The notes beneath the pieces are model-generated. The model had not been told where the DNA came from and did not search any database. It saw nothing but the letters and a program-made list of their open reading frames with translations. Shown here one piece after another: positions 50,098 through 60,825 of a stretch of 64,000 nucleotides of DNA. Made by a program: the position numbers and the translations under genes. Source of the stretch: Moniliophthora roreri (Eukaryota > Basidiomycota > Agaricomycetes > Agaricales > Marasmiaceae); assembly GCA_001466705.2 (NCBI GenBank), contig LATX02000218.1, positions 303,127-367,126 of the forward strand, in the 5' to 3' direction. The number at the start of each line of letters is the position of its first letter. The first letter of the stretch is position 1.

Positions 50098-50818
50098 TTG
50101 GAATTCTCAGGTCACAGGGACCAAGTGCACTCGTGTTTGGGCCGTCCCCGGTGTCTGGTGGAATTGGGAAATCCGAATGACGATGATTCTGATGCGTGAA
50201 AAGGTCTCGGACCAGAGATCCTGCTTAGCCGTGCCCAAGAACATTATACCTTGATTTATTGACATGAATACGAATTTTTTTCCTTCATCTTGGTACGCCT
50301 TGCTCTCCAGATAATTCCGAGTAGATAGAATGGAATTCCTACTGAGCTTCCTTCGCTTCTGAGGCCTGAGGTTGCGTATGAGGATGGTGATGGTAAGAAG
50401 TCGAGAACAATTTCTCCGCTGAGGTAATTCGTCAATGGACTTCACGGAGATTTACAGACAGTCATTCAACCTCGTCGCGTTCAGCCCCGGAGCCCATTTC
50501 ATGCTGACCGCCGTTCAGGACCGTATCATCATACGACGCACTGACTCGTTCCAAATTACCAGAACGTGACAGATCGATCCATCGCTTTCACATACCCAAT
50601 CGATTCTTGGAGTGGTCCAAGTAACAAAACCAAAGCTACACTAACGCTTGGAGGCAGGGAACAGAACGTATGCGAGACGCAATATCTCACTTTGTGCAGT
50701 TCTGAATTAATACATGGTTGTTTTCTTTCTCGAAAAACATTCCCCTGGGCCAAAGAAATAAGGTAGCAGTCTCGAACTACCCGCTGTTTCGGAGTTTTGA
50801 AATGATACTTCGAGCTGG
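50098..50818. repeat. GH3-promoter-like flank and Zn2Cys6 3' flank
   Basis: Matches 44400-45080 closely, including the CCTGCTTAGCCGTGCCCAAG block and the block ending near GGTAGCAGTCTCGAACTACC. Confidence 0.65.
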
Positions 50819-52033
50819 CTAATGCACCGAACCTCTCTTGATAGCAACCCGACCCTTCTCAGCAATAATCTCTCTCAACCAATTCCTCCACCTCTCATCT
50901 ATCAGCCCATACACATAGTCTACCCACCTCCCGACTTCACTGGCCCACCAACATCGCTCTCTTAAGTTCCTGAATATCATCAGGAAATAGTAGAGGACCA
51001 CCAACGCCCTTTGCCTCCTCTTATTTAACAACCCCACAAACTTCTTACCAGCCAGTGTCGGCCAAAACATCGCGCTCCTCGCTTCGTACCCTGTCTGAGC
51101 GAATGAATGTGCGACACATAGCCCATGTACCGCGGTCCGGTATGCCTTCCTGATATCTAGATCGTCTAGCTCCTCTAGATCCAAATTGAGATCCATAGAG
51201 GTGTCGTATAGGTGATGCAAAGGCGCAAGAAAGTCAGTACCCGTACCGAGGGCAGAAGGTGCAACCAATGGCCCTGATCGTCCAAAGTCCAAGTCCTCCA
51301 ACCAGATATCTGTGTACACGAGCTGCTTCATCGGAGACCAGACATTATGCAGCAAAGTCACCAGTGAGAAGATATTCTCTGGCGACGACGATGGAGAAGA
51401 TAGCGATAAAGAAATGGCGTAGACTGAGAAGGACCCTACGGTCAGGGAGTGTGCGCTGGTGTTCAAAGATGGGCTCAGGATAAGCCCCACTGCTGCATTC
51501 CGATGTGCAGATGCTCGAGCAATCCAATTTTGCGAGCTGGAGCTGGAACTGGGCTCGTAGAGTCGACCCAGGTGGAGCGCGGTAAACGCTAACACGGCAT
51601 GCATGGTAACTGGGTTGTTGAATAATAATTGGGGCAGGTGGGGAGTGGATTCAGCCATATAACTAGGATTGGTGCATAAAGAATAGGAAGTCACGGCCAT
51701 GTAATGATGGAATATCTGGAGGGAAGTGGCATCTACGGTGAAGGATGAGGGTACAGGTGATGTGAGGGGTTTATAGAGTGCTGATCCTTGCTGATTGTGT
51801 TCAATTTTGGGCCTTGGTACGCAAACAAGTTCGCGTCGATGGCAGTTTCTGCAAATCGGTGTTGCTTCATCACACTAGCAGGCGTATGCCTAGGTGAGCG
51901 GGGTAAGATAAAGCAACAGCTGATGGTGGTTACTTACTTTGACCTTCCTCTTCCTACATGTCAGACACCCAGTCCTAGACTTTCTATGAAATCGAACAAC
52001 CCCCTGAAAAGTAGTTGCACCTCTCGTTGACAT
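50819..52033 (-). CDS. Zn2Cys6 fungal transcription factor, copy E
   Basis: Exons 52033-51938 and 51874-50819 encode about 383 aa. It is very close to copy D, with the same six-cysteine cluster, the same intron site and the same ending (KRGSVH). The frame is intact. The copy D to E interval contains a GH3 5' fragment, so the Zn2Cys6 gene and the start of GH3 were duplicated together. Confidence 0.88.
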
Positions 52034-52277
52034 GATTCAAACTCGGAACATTCTGGACTCGCAAACTCGGCTGCAATCAATGAGGGTGACAAATGAAACT
52101 TTAAATGCTGAGCCTCCGTCCTCCACGTTGAAGCTGCGTATCGCACTGAGTACCAGTAGAGTCAGAAATTTGGAAGATAACGCACCATGAACGCTGCCAG
52201 TGAACGAAAACCTGCGGTAGAGTAGTCTCATACACGAGACATATCGACGGGAGAGCCGATGACTTTTGTATTGAATA
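52034..52277. other. Upstream region of copy E
   Basis: Shared with 46310-46530 and 53930-54160. Probable promoter. Confidence 0.45.
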
Positions 52278-52761
52278 TTACAGCAGTTTCGGAAATCCTT
52301 GAGACTCCGACCGTGCGGTAAATAAAATAAATAATTCCCAAATCACGCACGCTCAGCTTAGCCAGTTGCGCGGCGTCTTCGACACTTTTATCTCTTGTTT
52401 TTGCTTATTCTCTTAACCCAATCCAACTCAATTCCTCTCATTTATCACTTATTATGTCGAATGATAATGATACCACCCTTCGAGAGGGTCCACCACCATA
52501 CAGTGCTGCAAAGGACACAGAGTCAGCCAGTAGTGTGTCGGAGTTGGATGAGGAGGGTAGAGCCTCTTCAGAACTTCCTGATCCTCGAGCCACAGTGTCC
52601 TCTCCTTTATCTCCTGAGAGTGGGGGACATACACCATGTTGAATGCACGCAGTGATAGGTAGGGATCAAGGCGGATTATACCATATTTGGGAATTATTTA
52701 TTTTATTTACCGCGCGGTCGGAAAAAAACCTGAGTCTCAAGGATTTCCGAAACTGCTGTAA
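52278..52761. mobile_element. 484-bp MITE with about 70-bp TIRs, TA target site
   Basis: The left end TTACAGCAGTTTCGGAAATC is mirrored by GATTTCCGAAACTGCTGTAA at the right. The arms continue, with a small indel, through a CGGTAAATAAAATAAATAAT block to GGGAATTATTTA. TA flanks both sides (52276-52277, 52762-52763). The unique centre holds a leader-like stretch and a 62-codon frame. Confidence 0.82.
52454..52642 (+). CDS. Short ORF inside the 484-bp MITE
   Basis: A 62-codon frame begins MSNDNDTTLREGPPPYSAAK after a pyrimidine/A-rich leader (TTTATCACTTATT). It is acidic and Ser/Pro-rich and stops before the right arm. It may be the surviving 5' end of the parent element's transposase gene or a captured exon. 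No family was recognised. Confidence 0.3.
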   Translation: MSNDNDTTLREGPPPYSAAKDTESASSVSELDEEGRASSELPDPRATVSSPLSPESGGHTPC

Positions 52762-53096
52762 TAAAGGCAAGGGTGAGGCTGCATCGAAAAGAGTTTCGTT
52801 ACCAAGCACGCCAATGCCACGAGGGCATACACCATTCAATATCTACGGGACAAATCGATTCTTGGGGTGGTTCGAGTAACAAAACTAAAGCGACCTGTAA
52901 CGCTTGGAGGCAGGGAACAAAACGTGTGCGAAAGGCGACCAGTTCTCCGACGCCGCAATCTCTCAGTTTGTGCAGTTCTGAATTACTACATGCTTATTAT
53001 CTTCCTCAAATACAAACCTCGGACCAAAGAAACAAGGTAGCAGTCTCGAACTACCCGCTGTTTTGGAATTTTGAAATGAATAATACTTTGAGCTGG

Positions 53097-53917
53097 TTAA
53101 TGCACCGAATCCTTCTTGATAATAACCCGACCCTTCTTAGCAATAATCTCTCTCAACCAATTCCTCCACCTCTCATCTATCAGCCCATACACATAGTCTA
53201 CCCACCTCCCGACTTCACTGGCCCACCAACATCGCTCTCTCAAGTTCCTCAATATCATCAGGAAATAGTAAAGGACCACCAGCGCCCTTTGCCTCCTCTT
53301 ATTCAATAACCCCACAAACTTCTTACCAGTCAGTGTCGGCCAAAACATCGCGCCCCTTGCTTCGTACCCCGTCTGAATGAATGAATATGCGACACATAGC
53401 CCAAGTACCGCGGTCCGGTATGCCTCCCTGACATCGGGATCGTCTAGTTCCTCTAGATCCAAATTGAGATCCATAGAGGTGTCGTACAGGTGATGCAGGG
53501 GCGCAAGAAAATCAGTACCCGTACCGAGGGCAGAAGGTGCAACCAATGGCCCTGATCGTCCAAAGTCCNGGAAGTGACGGCCATGTAATGATGGAATATT
53601 TGGAGGGAAGTGGCATCTACGGTGAAGGATGAGGGTACAGGTGATGTGAGGGGTTTATAGAGTGCCGATCCTTGCCGATTGTGTTCGATATTGGGCCTTG
53701 GTACGCAAACAAGTTCGCGTCGATGGCAGTTTCTGCAAATCGGTGTTGCTTCATCACACTAGCAGACGTATGCCTAGGTGAGCGGAGTAAGATAAAGCAA
53801 CAGCTGATGATGGTTACTTACTTTGACCTTCCTCTTCCTACATGTCAGACACCCAGTCCTAGACTTTCTATGAAATCGAATAACTCCCTGAAAAGTAGTT
53901 GCACCTCTTGTGGACAT
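53097..53917 (-). CDS. Zn2Cys6 transcription factor, copy F, cut by an assembly gap
   Basis: Exon 1 (53917-53822, MSTRGATTFQG, CLTCRKRKVK) and the start of exon 2 (from 53758, CDEATPICRNC region) are present. An N at 53569 then removes about 400 bp compared with copy E. The sequence resumes at LVAPSALGTG and runs to the stop at 53097. The ends are intact and very like copy D, so this is a real third - strand copy whose middle is missing from the assembly. Confidence 0.8.
53569..53569. other. Scaffold gap (N) inside copy F
   Basis: Comparison with copy E shows roughly 400 bp of coding sequence missing here. Confidence 0.95.
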
Positions 53918-54305
53918 GGTAGTTCACGTCCGAATTCGGAACATTCTGGACTCGCAACTCGGCACAATGAGGGTGACAAATGAAACTTTAAAATTTTAAA
54001 TGCTGAGCCTCCGTGCTCCACGTTGAAGCTGCGTATCACACTGAATACCAGTGGAGTCAGAAGTTTGGAAGATAACGCACCATGAACGCTGCCAGTGGGC
54101 GAAAACCTGTAGTAGAGCAGTCTTATGCACGAGACATACAACGGGCACCAGGTCGACGGGAGAGGGCCGATGTTATGTACAGCGGTTTGCGAAATCCTTG
54201 CGACACGCATCAAAAGTGTCGGAACAAATAAAAATGGTTCCAAAAAAATCCAAAAAATCATGAGCTACGCATACTAGCCTTCTACTGGCCTGGATAAGAC
54301 TTGTT
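53918..54305. other. Upstream region of copy F
   Basis: The left part is the shared Zn2Cys6 promoter block. From about 54180 it turns into unrelated sequence that ends at the next gap. Confidence 0.4.
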
Positions 54306-54306
54306 N
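54306..54306. other. Scaffold gap (N)
   Basis: Single N; the sequence to the right is unrelated to the left. Confidence 0.95.
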
Positions 54307-54684
54307 GTTCCAACCGAGCGTAGCTGGGCAGACCACTGACTTCCGCACCGCTGCAGACGACTGTCTCCGATAGGGTCCTGTTATCAGCTGGGGGAGAGGT
54401 CAGCTAGTGAGGCAGATTTGGCAGCAGTTTCAAGCCTGCGAAAGCTCTCATCAGGGGGCTACCGCTACCCCTACCTTCTGCACTTCCAACTGTTTAGGGA
54501 TACTACCACTGAGCCTATATACCCAGAAGGAATCCGAAACACTGGAACAGACCTCGGACTGGAGGAACTTCTCCTCTCACGGCGTCCGAGCAGCTGACCG
54601 GGACTACTGCCTCAGCCGTCAGCGAATCCAGCTTCTTGACCTTCCGAGAGGGTGGTTTACGGTTGGGTGGACTAATCTTGCGGG

Positions 54685-55490
54685 ATGGAGCTTCATCCCA
54701 GCCCTCGGCCCATAGACAAGATTAGAGGGACAGGGGCGGGTGGGTTTCCCTGTTCCGCGCCTGATATTTGTCGGACCCATGCAGCGAGGGCGAGGTTGGA
54801 TGTCCCTACAATTACCGGTGATATCCAGACAGATATCAGTAACATCGGTACAGGACCCTTGCCCCAGCTACACGGCATTATCTTGTCTTTACCCGACGAT
54901 CAATCACCCAGCGCCGTTCAGCTTAGGGTCTTGACTCCACGCTCTCACTCCCTTCAAGCTATCGCTGATTCAGTCTTACAGGATCTCGGAATGAGGAATG
55001 AAGAACCAGTGGAGGCTCTCGAACGCGCTGACGCCGACGTGCAGGTAGCACCATAGTTTCTTTTCCCGTTGGTCTTACTCAACCACCCATCAGAATGTTA
55101 CCACTCCCGTTTCTGAGCGACACCAAAGCAATCATCGACCAGCTTTGTGCTCTTCAACCTTTGATCGACTCCATTATCGATATCATGGCTAACAAGGCGG
55201 ATACCTCGTTCAAGGATCAGCCTGTTCTCAAGTCATTCGTTGGCACCGTAGCTCTTTACGAGGTATATGCGAGCTTTGGAGGTCACTTGTTGGACAAGTG
55301 TCCGGTATGTGTTCCGCTCCCTCCGATTGATACTATTGGGGTGCTCATATAGTTCTTCCTGTCAGGCCAGCCTCAAAGCCGACGGAAATGCCTTGTTCCA
55401 AGACGGCAAGAAACACTCGAGGCTTGCCTTACCAAGTACGGAAAGAACGTCTCAGTATGAAGTGATGAGCAGGTGTTGGCGTTGATGATT
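54685..55490 (+). CDS. Hypothetical gene, exons uncertain
   Basis: Two adjacent open pieces look coding. 54685-55056 contains TDISNIGTGPLPQLHGIILS and IADSVLQDLGMRNEEPVEAL. 55095-55308 starts MLPLPFLSDTKAIIDQL and continues through SFVGTVALYEVYASFGGHLL to a GTATGT donor at 55309; an acceptor CAG lies at 55364-55366. The phases of the two pieces do not join cleanly, so they may be one gene with a junction I misplaced or two genes. CCTATATACCC at about 54518 could be a TATA element. No family recognised. Confidence 0.35.
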
Positions 55491-55852
55491 CTTCTTCCCT
55501 TAACATAACAGCTTGACGTGCTTGTCGAATCTTTCAATTTCCTGCTACATAGCGTTCTTGTATGCAAACTCTTAAGAAATGATGCTTCTGATGCTATTTA
55601 CTTTAATCATGACCTTTGGCAGAAGGGTAATTACATTTTCAGGCCCAGGGCCTCTGGAGAAATAGCATCGACAGTCGGTATTGTTTTGCTCCGGCGTTCG
55701 AGAATGCTGAAATCCAGAACCAAGGCAGTCGATTAAACAGTAAGTGCGTTAACAACTAGACCCAGACTGGGTTAAGCGGCTAACCCGCAGCCCCAAATAT
55801 GACACTAACAGTGTCCGAACTATCATACTAGGCATAAAAAAATCAGAGAGTA
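55491..55852. other. Tail of the hypothetical gene and flank
   Basis: The + frame 55518-55736 (contains LVESFNFLLHSVLVCKLL) might be a further exon of the preceding gene. The rest is unassigned up to the transposon. Confidence 0.3.
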
Positions 55853-56847
55853 CAGTCGTTCCGGAAAAGGTTGTCCGATGTTTGTTTGGCCTCGAAAAAA
55901 TCCAAAAATTCAGAGAAAATAGAAAAAAAACGAATCCCTATTCTTCCTGCACTTACTGCTCCAATGCAAGCTACGATAGGTTCATATGGGTCAGATATGT
56001 TCAGAGAAAACTCGTGGAGGGATTTTGAAGCGTAGATTCAACTTATAGAGGGGGTAGGTACATCCGGAAATAGCATGCAATAAAAGCAACTTCCCAGGGC
56101 AAATATAGACAGTAAATGGGTTGAGAGACGAAGAAGTAACTTGAAAGGCTGAGAAACTATGTATTTCTGCTGGATGAGTGGTACGGGAGTGGTGCAAAGA
56201 AGGGTTACGCCGAAGTGACCGAACAACTACACCTCGGATGCTCTGTTTCAACATTCTGAACCTTGATAAGTGTAGACGATGATTCCAGTCCAGGTTATTC
56301 GCGATTTCATGCTGAAAATAGCGGTTACACGTACGCCGCCCACGACCACCTATAGGGCCGTGTTGAAGCATTCTGTGGGCTTGGAAGTTCTTTTCGATGG
56401 CATTGAAACTGGGATGCTGGGATTTCAGAACGGAGGAACGCAGTTTTCGGTACTTTCAATGCTGAACTGGATCTGGGATTAGACGACTCTTCCTCAACTT
56501 GCATAAAAAACCACGCACCTGCACCGAACATGCACCACTGCCCACTCCTGAACGTACTTTATGTCCGCTGGCGTCTCCTGCCCAAAACTCCCCACAGATG
56601 ACCTCTACTCAATGGTCTACGCACCAATGATCACGTTGAAGCCATACTTGGGCAATAGGTTCATCAGAATGCTGCATTTCGTTGGATAGTGCAGAAGGAT
56701 GTTTCTGGCAAGGTTTCAAGTCTTCTGAGAGGGCCCAGAGGCGAGGCGTTGTGCGCAATGATTTTGAATGAATTTTCTTATTTTCCTTGAATTTCTTGGT
56801 TTGTTTGAGGCCAAACAAACATCGGACAACCTTTTCCGGAACGACTG
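55853..56847. mobile_element. 995-bp mariner-type element, 41-bp perfect TIRs
   Basis: The left end starts CAGTCGTTCCGGAAAAGGTT and runs to TTTGGCCTC; the right end is its exact reverse complement over 41 bp (56807-56847). TA dinucleotides flank both ends (55851-55852, 56848-56849). Several short frames exist but I cannot identify a DDE transposase, so it is probably non-autonomous. A second copy lies at 57514-57977. Confidence 0.85.
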
Positions 56848-56884
56848 TAAAGGGAAGGGTCGGACTCTGGTCGGGCTTGAGGCT

Positions 56885-56885
56885 N
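56885..56885. other. Scaffold gap (N)
   Basis: Single N between the first mariner-type element's flank and the interior of a MULE-like element. Confidence 0.95.
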
Positions 56886-57513
56886 AACACTGATAATGAG
56901 ACTGGATCTGTAAAATAGTGAATAACACGTACCTTAGACTCCAAGAAATGAAGTTCGATGCAACATAGGATGCAGGCGATGAAATAAGGAAGTTTCGCTT
57001 GTGATTGCTGGCTGTCAAGGGCTATTCATAGATGAGCGCTGGGGTTGTATTAACCGGGGTCAAATGATAATGAGTCCGGTATCCGGAGTAGGGGAGCTGA
57101 GTACCAATGATAATGAGCCTAGGTCAAACAGAATGATAAATCATACGTGCCTAGGAACCGAAGAAACATCAAAGATCGAATAATAATTTGCACACTGAGG
57201 GTGAATGATAATGAGACGGAATCTACCAAAACTGGCAATCAGGACGTGCCCACCCTGATAATTATGCACACTTACCAATGAACAGCAGTGGGGCCATAGG
57301 GGTGTGATTATGATTAGACAGTGTACTAGAGATACCAATAAATAGATCAGCGAACAAATGGGAGGATAGAGGACAATGCTGTAGGTAGGAGAAGGGAAGG
57401 AGAATAATAAAGGTACTCTGACACGGCAATGACATGCGGTGGTTAGGGTGTGCATTATAACGTGTCAGGGTTGCAAAGCTGGGGTGAATTATATAAAATC
57501 TACATGGACTGCT
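56886..57513. mobile_element. Right part of a second MULE-like element
   Basis: The interior matches 34680-34810 (GATGAAATAAGGAAG block). The right end matches 35556-35625, with CATTATAACGTGTCAGGGTT and the final TACATGGACTGCT. It is inserted in a second mariner-type element, whose sequence resumes at 57514. The left part is lost in the gap at 56885. Confidence 0.78.
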
Positions 57514-57977
57514 CCGCCCACAACCACCTATAGGGCTGTGTTGAAGCATTCTGTGGGCTTGGAAGTTCTTTTCGATGGCATTTACTTTCAATGCTGAACT
57601 GGATCTGGGATTAGACAACTCTTCCAACTTGCATAAAAAACCACGCACCTGCACCGAACATGCACCACTGCCCACTCCTGAACGTACTTTATGTCCGCTG
57701 GTGTCTTCTGCCCAAAACTCCCCACAGATGACCTCTGCTCAATAGTCTATGCACCAATGATCACGTTGAAGCCATACTTGGGTGATAGATTTATCAGAAT
57801 GCTGCATTTCATTGGATAGTGCAGAAGAATGTTTCTGGCAAGGTTTCAAGTCTTCTGAGAGGGCCCAGAGGTGAGGTGTTGTGTGCAATGATTTTGAATA
57901 AATTTCCTTGTTTTCCTTGAATTTCTTGGTTTGTTTGAGGCCAAACAAACATTGGACAACATTTTCCGGAATGACTG
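57514..57977. mobile_element. Right part of a second mariner-type element
   Basis: Corresponds to 56336-56847 of the first copy, with many transitions and some indels. It ends ...TTCCGGAATGACTG followed by TA (57978-57979), and lies within an MPAB-type oxygenase gene on the - strand. Confidence 0.8.
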
Positions 57978-58932
57978 TAGTGCTCATGTCTTTCTGGTTA
58001 ATAGGAACATTGTTAAAGTGAGGATCCTCTGGACTCCATTTTGCCTTTGCTGGGACTCTGGATCTAGCTACTCCATGCAGCATTCTTACCTGAATAGTGG
58101 ATTTCCATTCTCCTCCACTGGGTAAGATGTGACCTGTGCCTTGGAAATCAGATGTGGGGGCACAGCATTGCATGACATTCAGAACAAACTGAAATGTTTC
58201 CAGCAGCCTGCAATAAGTTCTATTGTTTGTAGTGGAGGAAACTTCACCTGGCTTTGTGGAAACAAGATAGGAGATTGCTTCAAGAGTCCAGACAATATGC
58301 AGGCTGAACAAACAGGATGAGAACAGAAGCCAGATCCCATAGGGGTGATGTTCTTACCTCGCAAAGCCTTCTGCAAGACTATAGTACAGTAACGACTGAG
58401 CAATTTGAACACTGTTGTCTAGAAACAATGCTCTTCCTCATTCAAATTGTTCATCTGATACCCATATATCAACAGGTGGAACCTTGGTGATAGCTTTCCA
58501 AAAGGTGCTAGCTGCAGAAGCATTGTCGTGAGCATCCAGCTTGGCTACAAAATTTTGCAGTTTGTGTAACATATCCAGCCCAGAAGGAGAGTTGTTGGAC
58601 AAGAGGTGAATTAATGCAGCGTCACAAAGGGGGTCACCTTCCATTTGCCAGCTAATGAAAGCAAGAAAGATTCAGGGTTACTGAAAAATGCCTGAATTCA
58701 AGAGGACATACTTGACAACGACATCTTCTGGAACACTGTGCTCGTCCCAAATATATAGGTGGCCAAGGTATTGAATGACATTGCCATGGTTCAGTGAGTG
58801 AGTGTCAGATGGGTGGTTCACATGTCTAACAGGTTGATTCAGGTTGATATGCAGTGTACCAGTTGAGAATGGGATTCTGAGCTTGTGGAGGGTCATGAAG
58901 GGAATGAAGATGGACCAGGAGTCGACAGACCT
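57978..58932 (-). pseudogene. MPAB/Lcp-type oxygenase pseudogene, transposon-truncated
   Basis: Read on the - strand: IPFSTGTLHINLNQPVRHVNHP, SLNHGNVIQYLGHLYIWDE, EDVVVKYVLLNS, then WQMEGDPLCDAALIHLL, KVPPVDIWVSDEQFE, GRALFLDNSVQIAQSLL, ISYLVSTKPG, RTYCRLLETFQFVLNVMQCC and INQKDMST. This matches my knowledge of the fungal ER-bound oxygenase mpaB / rubber-oxygenase (MPAB_Lcp) catalytic family. A TGA follows DEQFE in frame, and one intron donor has decayed to GC. The reading frame ends at the mariner-type element, so the C-terminal part is gone. The region is CpG-poor and AT-rich. Confidence 0.72.
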
Positions 58933-59108
58933 GTACTATAACAGAAGAAGAGGTCCATGCTTGTTATTGTTGATTAAATCCACAAAATGATTTTGAGTTT
59001 CCATTTTAGGTGATCAATGCATGCCTACTATGTACTCCTCTGAGGCTGAGGATCTGCTCTGCCTTTCCCTTCTACCTCATTACAAGTTTGTATCTATCCA
59101 CTTGACAA
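58933..59108. other. Short intergenic or upstream exon remnant
   Basis: Between two divergently oriented pseudogenes; nothing could be assigned. Confidence 0.3.
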
Positions 59109-60405
59109 ATGCTGCTCATTACTTTCATCTACTGTGCATTCTCAGTATTCTTGGTCCTTGTGAGAGTCTTATGCCCTCAAAGACACCTTCAAAGACTTTG
59201 ATTTCTTCAAACACTGGAAATGGGAAACATTTAATGATCCTACACATGGACGAGTTAACTATGTCAATAAAGTGGTGGCTATCAAAAAGAATCACCTGTT
59301 CCAGTATCATCTGTTGGTTCTTGCCTGTTCCTGACACCACTTAGCTTCTTCCAAGCCCTTGAAATTTGTTATGCATGTGGACCCTCATGAAGTTGTTTCT
59401 GAATATCAGCATGGTCACAATAGTGTGTGTATCAGCTCATACAGCAGCTATACCAAGGCTGTATTTGTTCTTGATTTATCTCATATGCCAGTAGGATGTT
59501 CGACATGGCTAGCATTTTGGACACTCAGTAGGATGGGACCATGGCTAAATGGCAGAGAGATTGATATCATTGAAGGTATGAGAGTTGACTTCTCACTAAC
59601 CATTACTGCAATACTAACCAGAAAGGACTAAGGCATTAATGTAAACTCACATAATCTTGTTTCCTTGCACACATTGTCAGATTGTGCTATGCCCCAGTAT
59701 TCAGGACCAGCTTGTCCTTACATGGGGTGATTACTTCTCCTTGTTATACATGCTGTATAACCTTAACTTCACTACCCACCATTAGTGAATCCATGTCTGA
59801 CAATTGTGATGCAGCTTTCAACTACAACACCAGATGTGGTATTGCTTTCACCAAACCCAACTTGTATGGGTATGCTTTCAATGCTAATAGATACTATGTC
59901 CTAGCAAGAATGGTCTCGGCCATCCAAGTCTGGTTCTGGCCACGAAATGCTGCAGATGTACCTAAGGAGATTCTACATTCTGGAAACTATACAGGTCATC
60001 TGGATATCTTGGAGTTTCCAAAACCAGATGCGTACTTTACTATGTGAGAGAACTGTGATTATGCTTCACATTTTGATGCCCATTACATAGTGTTTGACAT
60101 CACGTTCTGTGTCACTAGTCTTGGTGGATTTTTCACTTGTTCTGATCATGTAATTTCTAGGGGGACTGGGCTGGTAATACCTTCACACAGGCTGGCTGTG
60201 GGACTTCCTGCTCTGCCTGTGAGTACTTTGCCACTTCTGTTTTGATCTATGCTAATGGAATTGGTTTGGGTAAACAGTTGTTGATAATAACCCCCAAGCC
60301 TTTGAAGAAGTGTATTGAGAGATTGACTCTCTGTGTGTATACACTAAGGACATCGAAAATCTGGGATTCATTGCTCAGGGATACAGAGAAGCTGGACTCT
60401 ACTAG
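59109..60405 (+). pseudogene. GH16 endo-beta-glucanase pseudogene
   Basis: Pieces in order: a hydrophobic signal-like start (MLLITFIYCAFSVFLVLV), WKWETFNDPTHGRVNYVNK, FVMHVDPHEVVS, NSVCISSYSSYTKAVFVLDL, GCSTWLAFWTLSRMGPW, then the GH16 catalytic motif GREIDIIEG with both glutamates. NCDAAFNYNTRCGIAFTKPN, AIQVWFWPRNAADVPKEI, LDILEFPKPDAYFT and a C-terminal NNPQAFEEVY-like exon follow. The family cleaves beta-1,3(4)-glucans outside the cell. Frame changes between the signal, the first core block and the VNN...TSPGC region, stops, and damaged splice sites mark it as decayed. Intron positions are still visible, so it is not a retrocopy. Confidence 0.78.
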
Positions 60406-60825
60406 GCTCCTTCCCACCTGTCCTATGAAGAGTCAACAGCCAATCACATCATGACCTAAATCACCTCAACTCTTTGTAGAATGGCTGGCCCAGTGTTATC
60501 AGGCCACCTGTCCTGTCGCGATAATTTGTCTAAGATAAGACTAATGGAAAACTACCCAAAAGATAACCTCCAAAAGTCTAACTCAGGCTGTTGTGCAAGT
60601 GTGGATTGACATGATCAGAGTTGCTGCACTTAGAATGCCAACAAAACTCTTAGCTAGGTTGATTCTCTCTTATTGAAGCAATCTACTTCAAAGTGTTCAC
60701 CTCCAGAGGAGTATATATGGGTTTTAAAAGGGTTTATATTCAAACACACAAACACACACACAAGAACACAGTGCACAAAGCACAAAACACAAGAGCTACA
60801 GTCCCACCAAAAGACTCAGTAGCCG
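60406..60825. other. AT-rich retroelement-like flank
   Basis: Contains a TATATATGGG string (about 60711) and a CA-rich microsatellite (ACACACAAACACACACACA near 60740-60770). This is probably the outer part of the LTR-like arm that follows. Confidence 0.4.

Noticed and set aside
55853..56847. Search for a DDE transposase in the mariner-type element
   Set aside because: Short frames such as the one at 56609-56944 show no D-D-E spacing or helix-turn-helix that I could defend.
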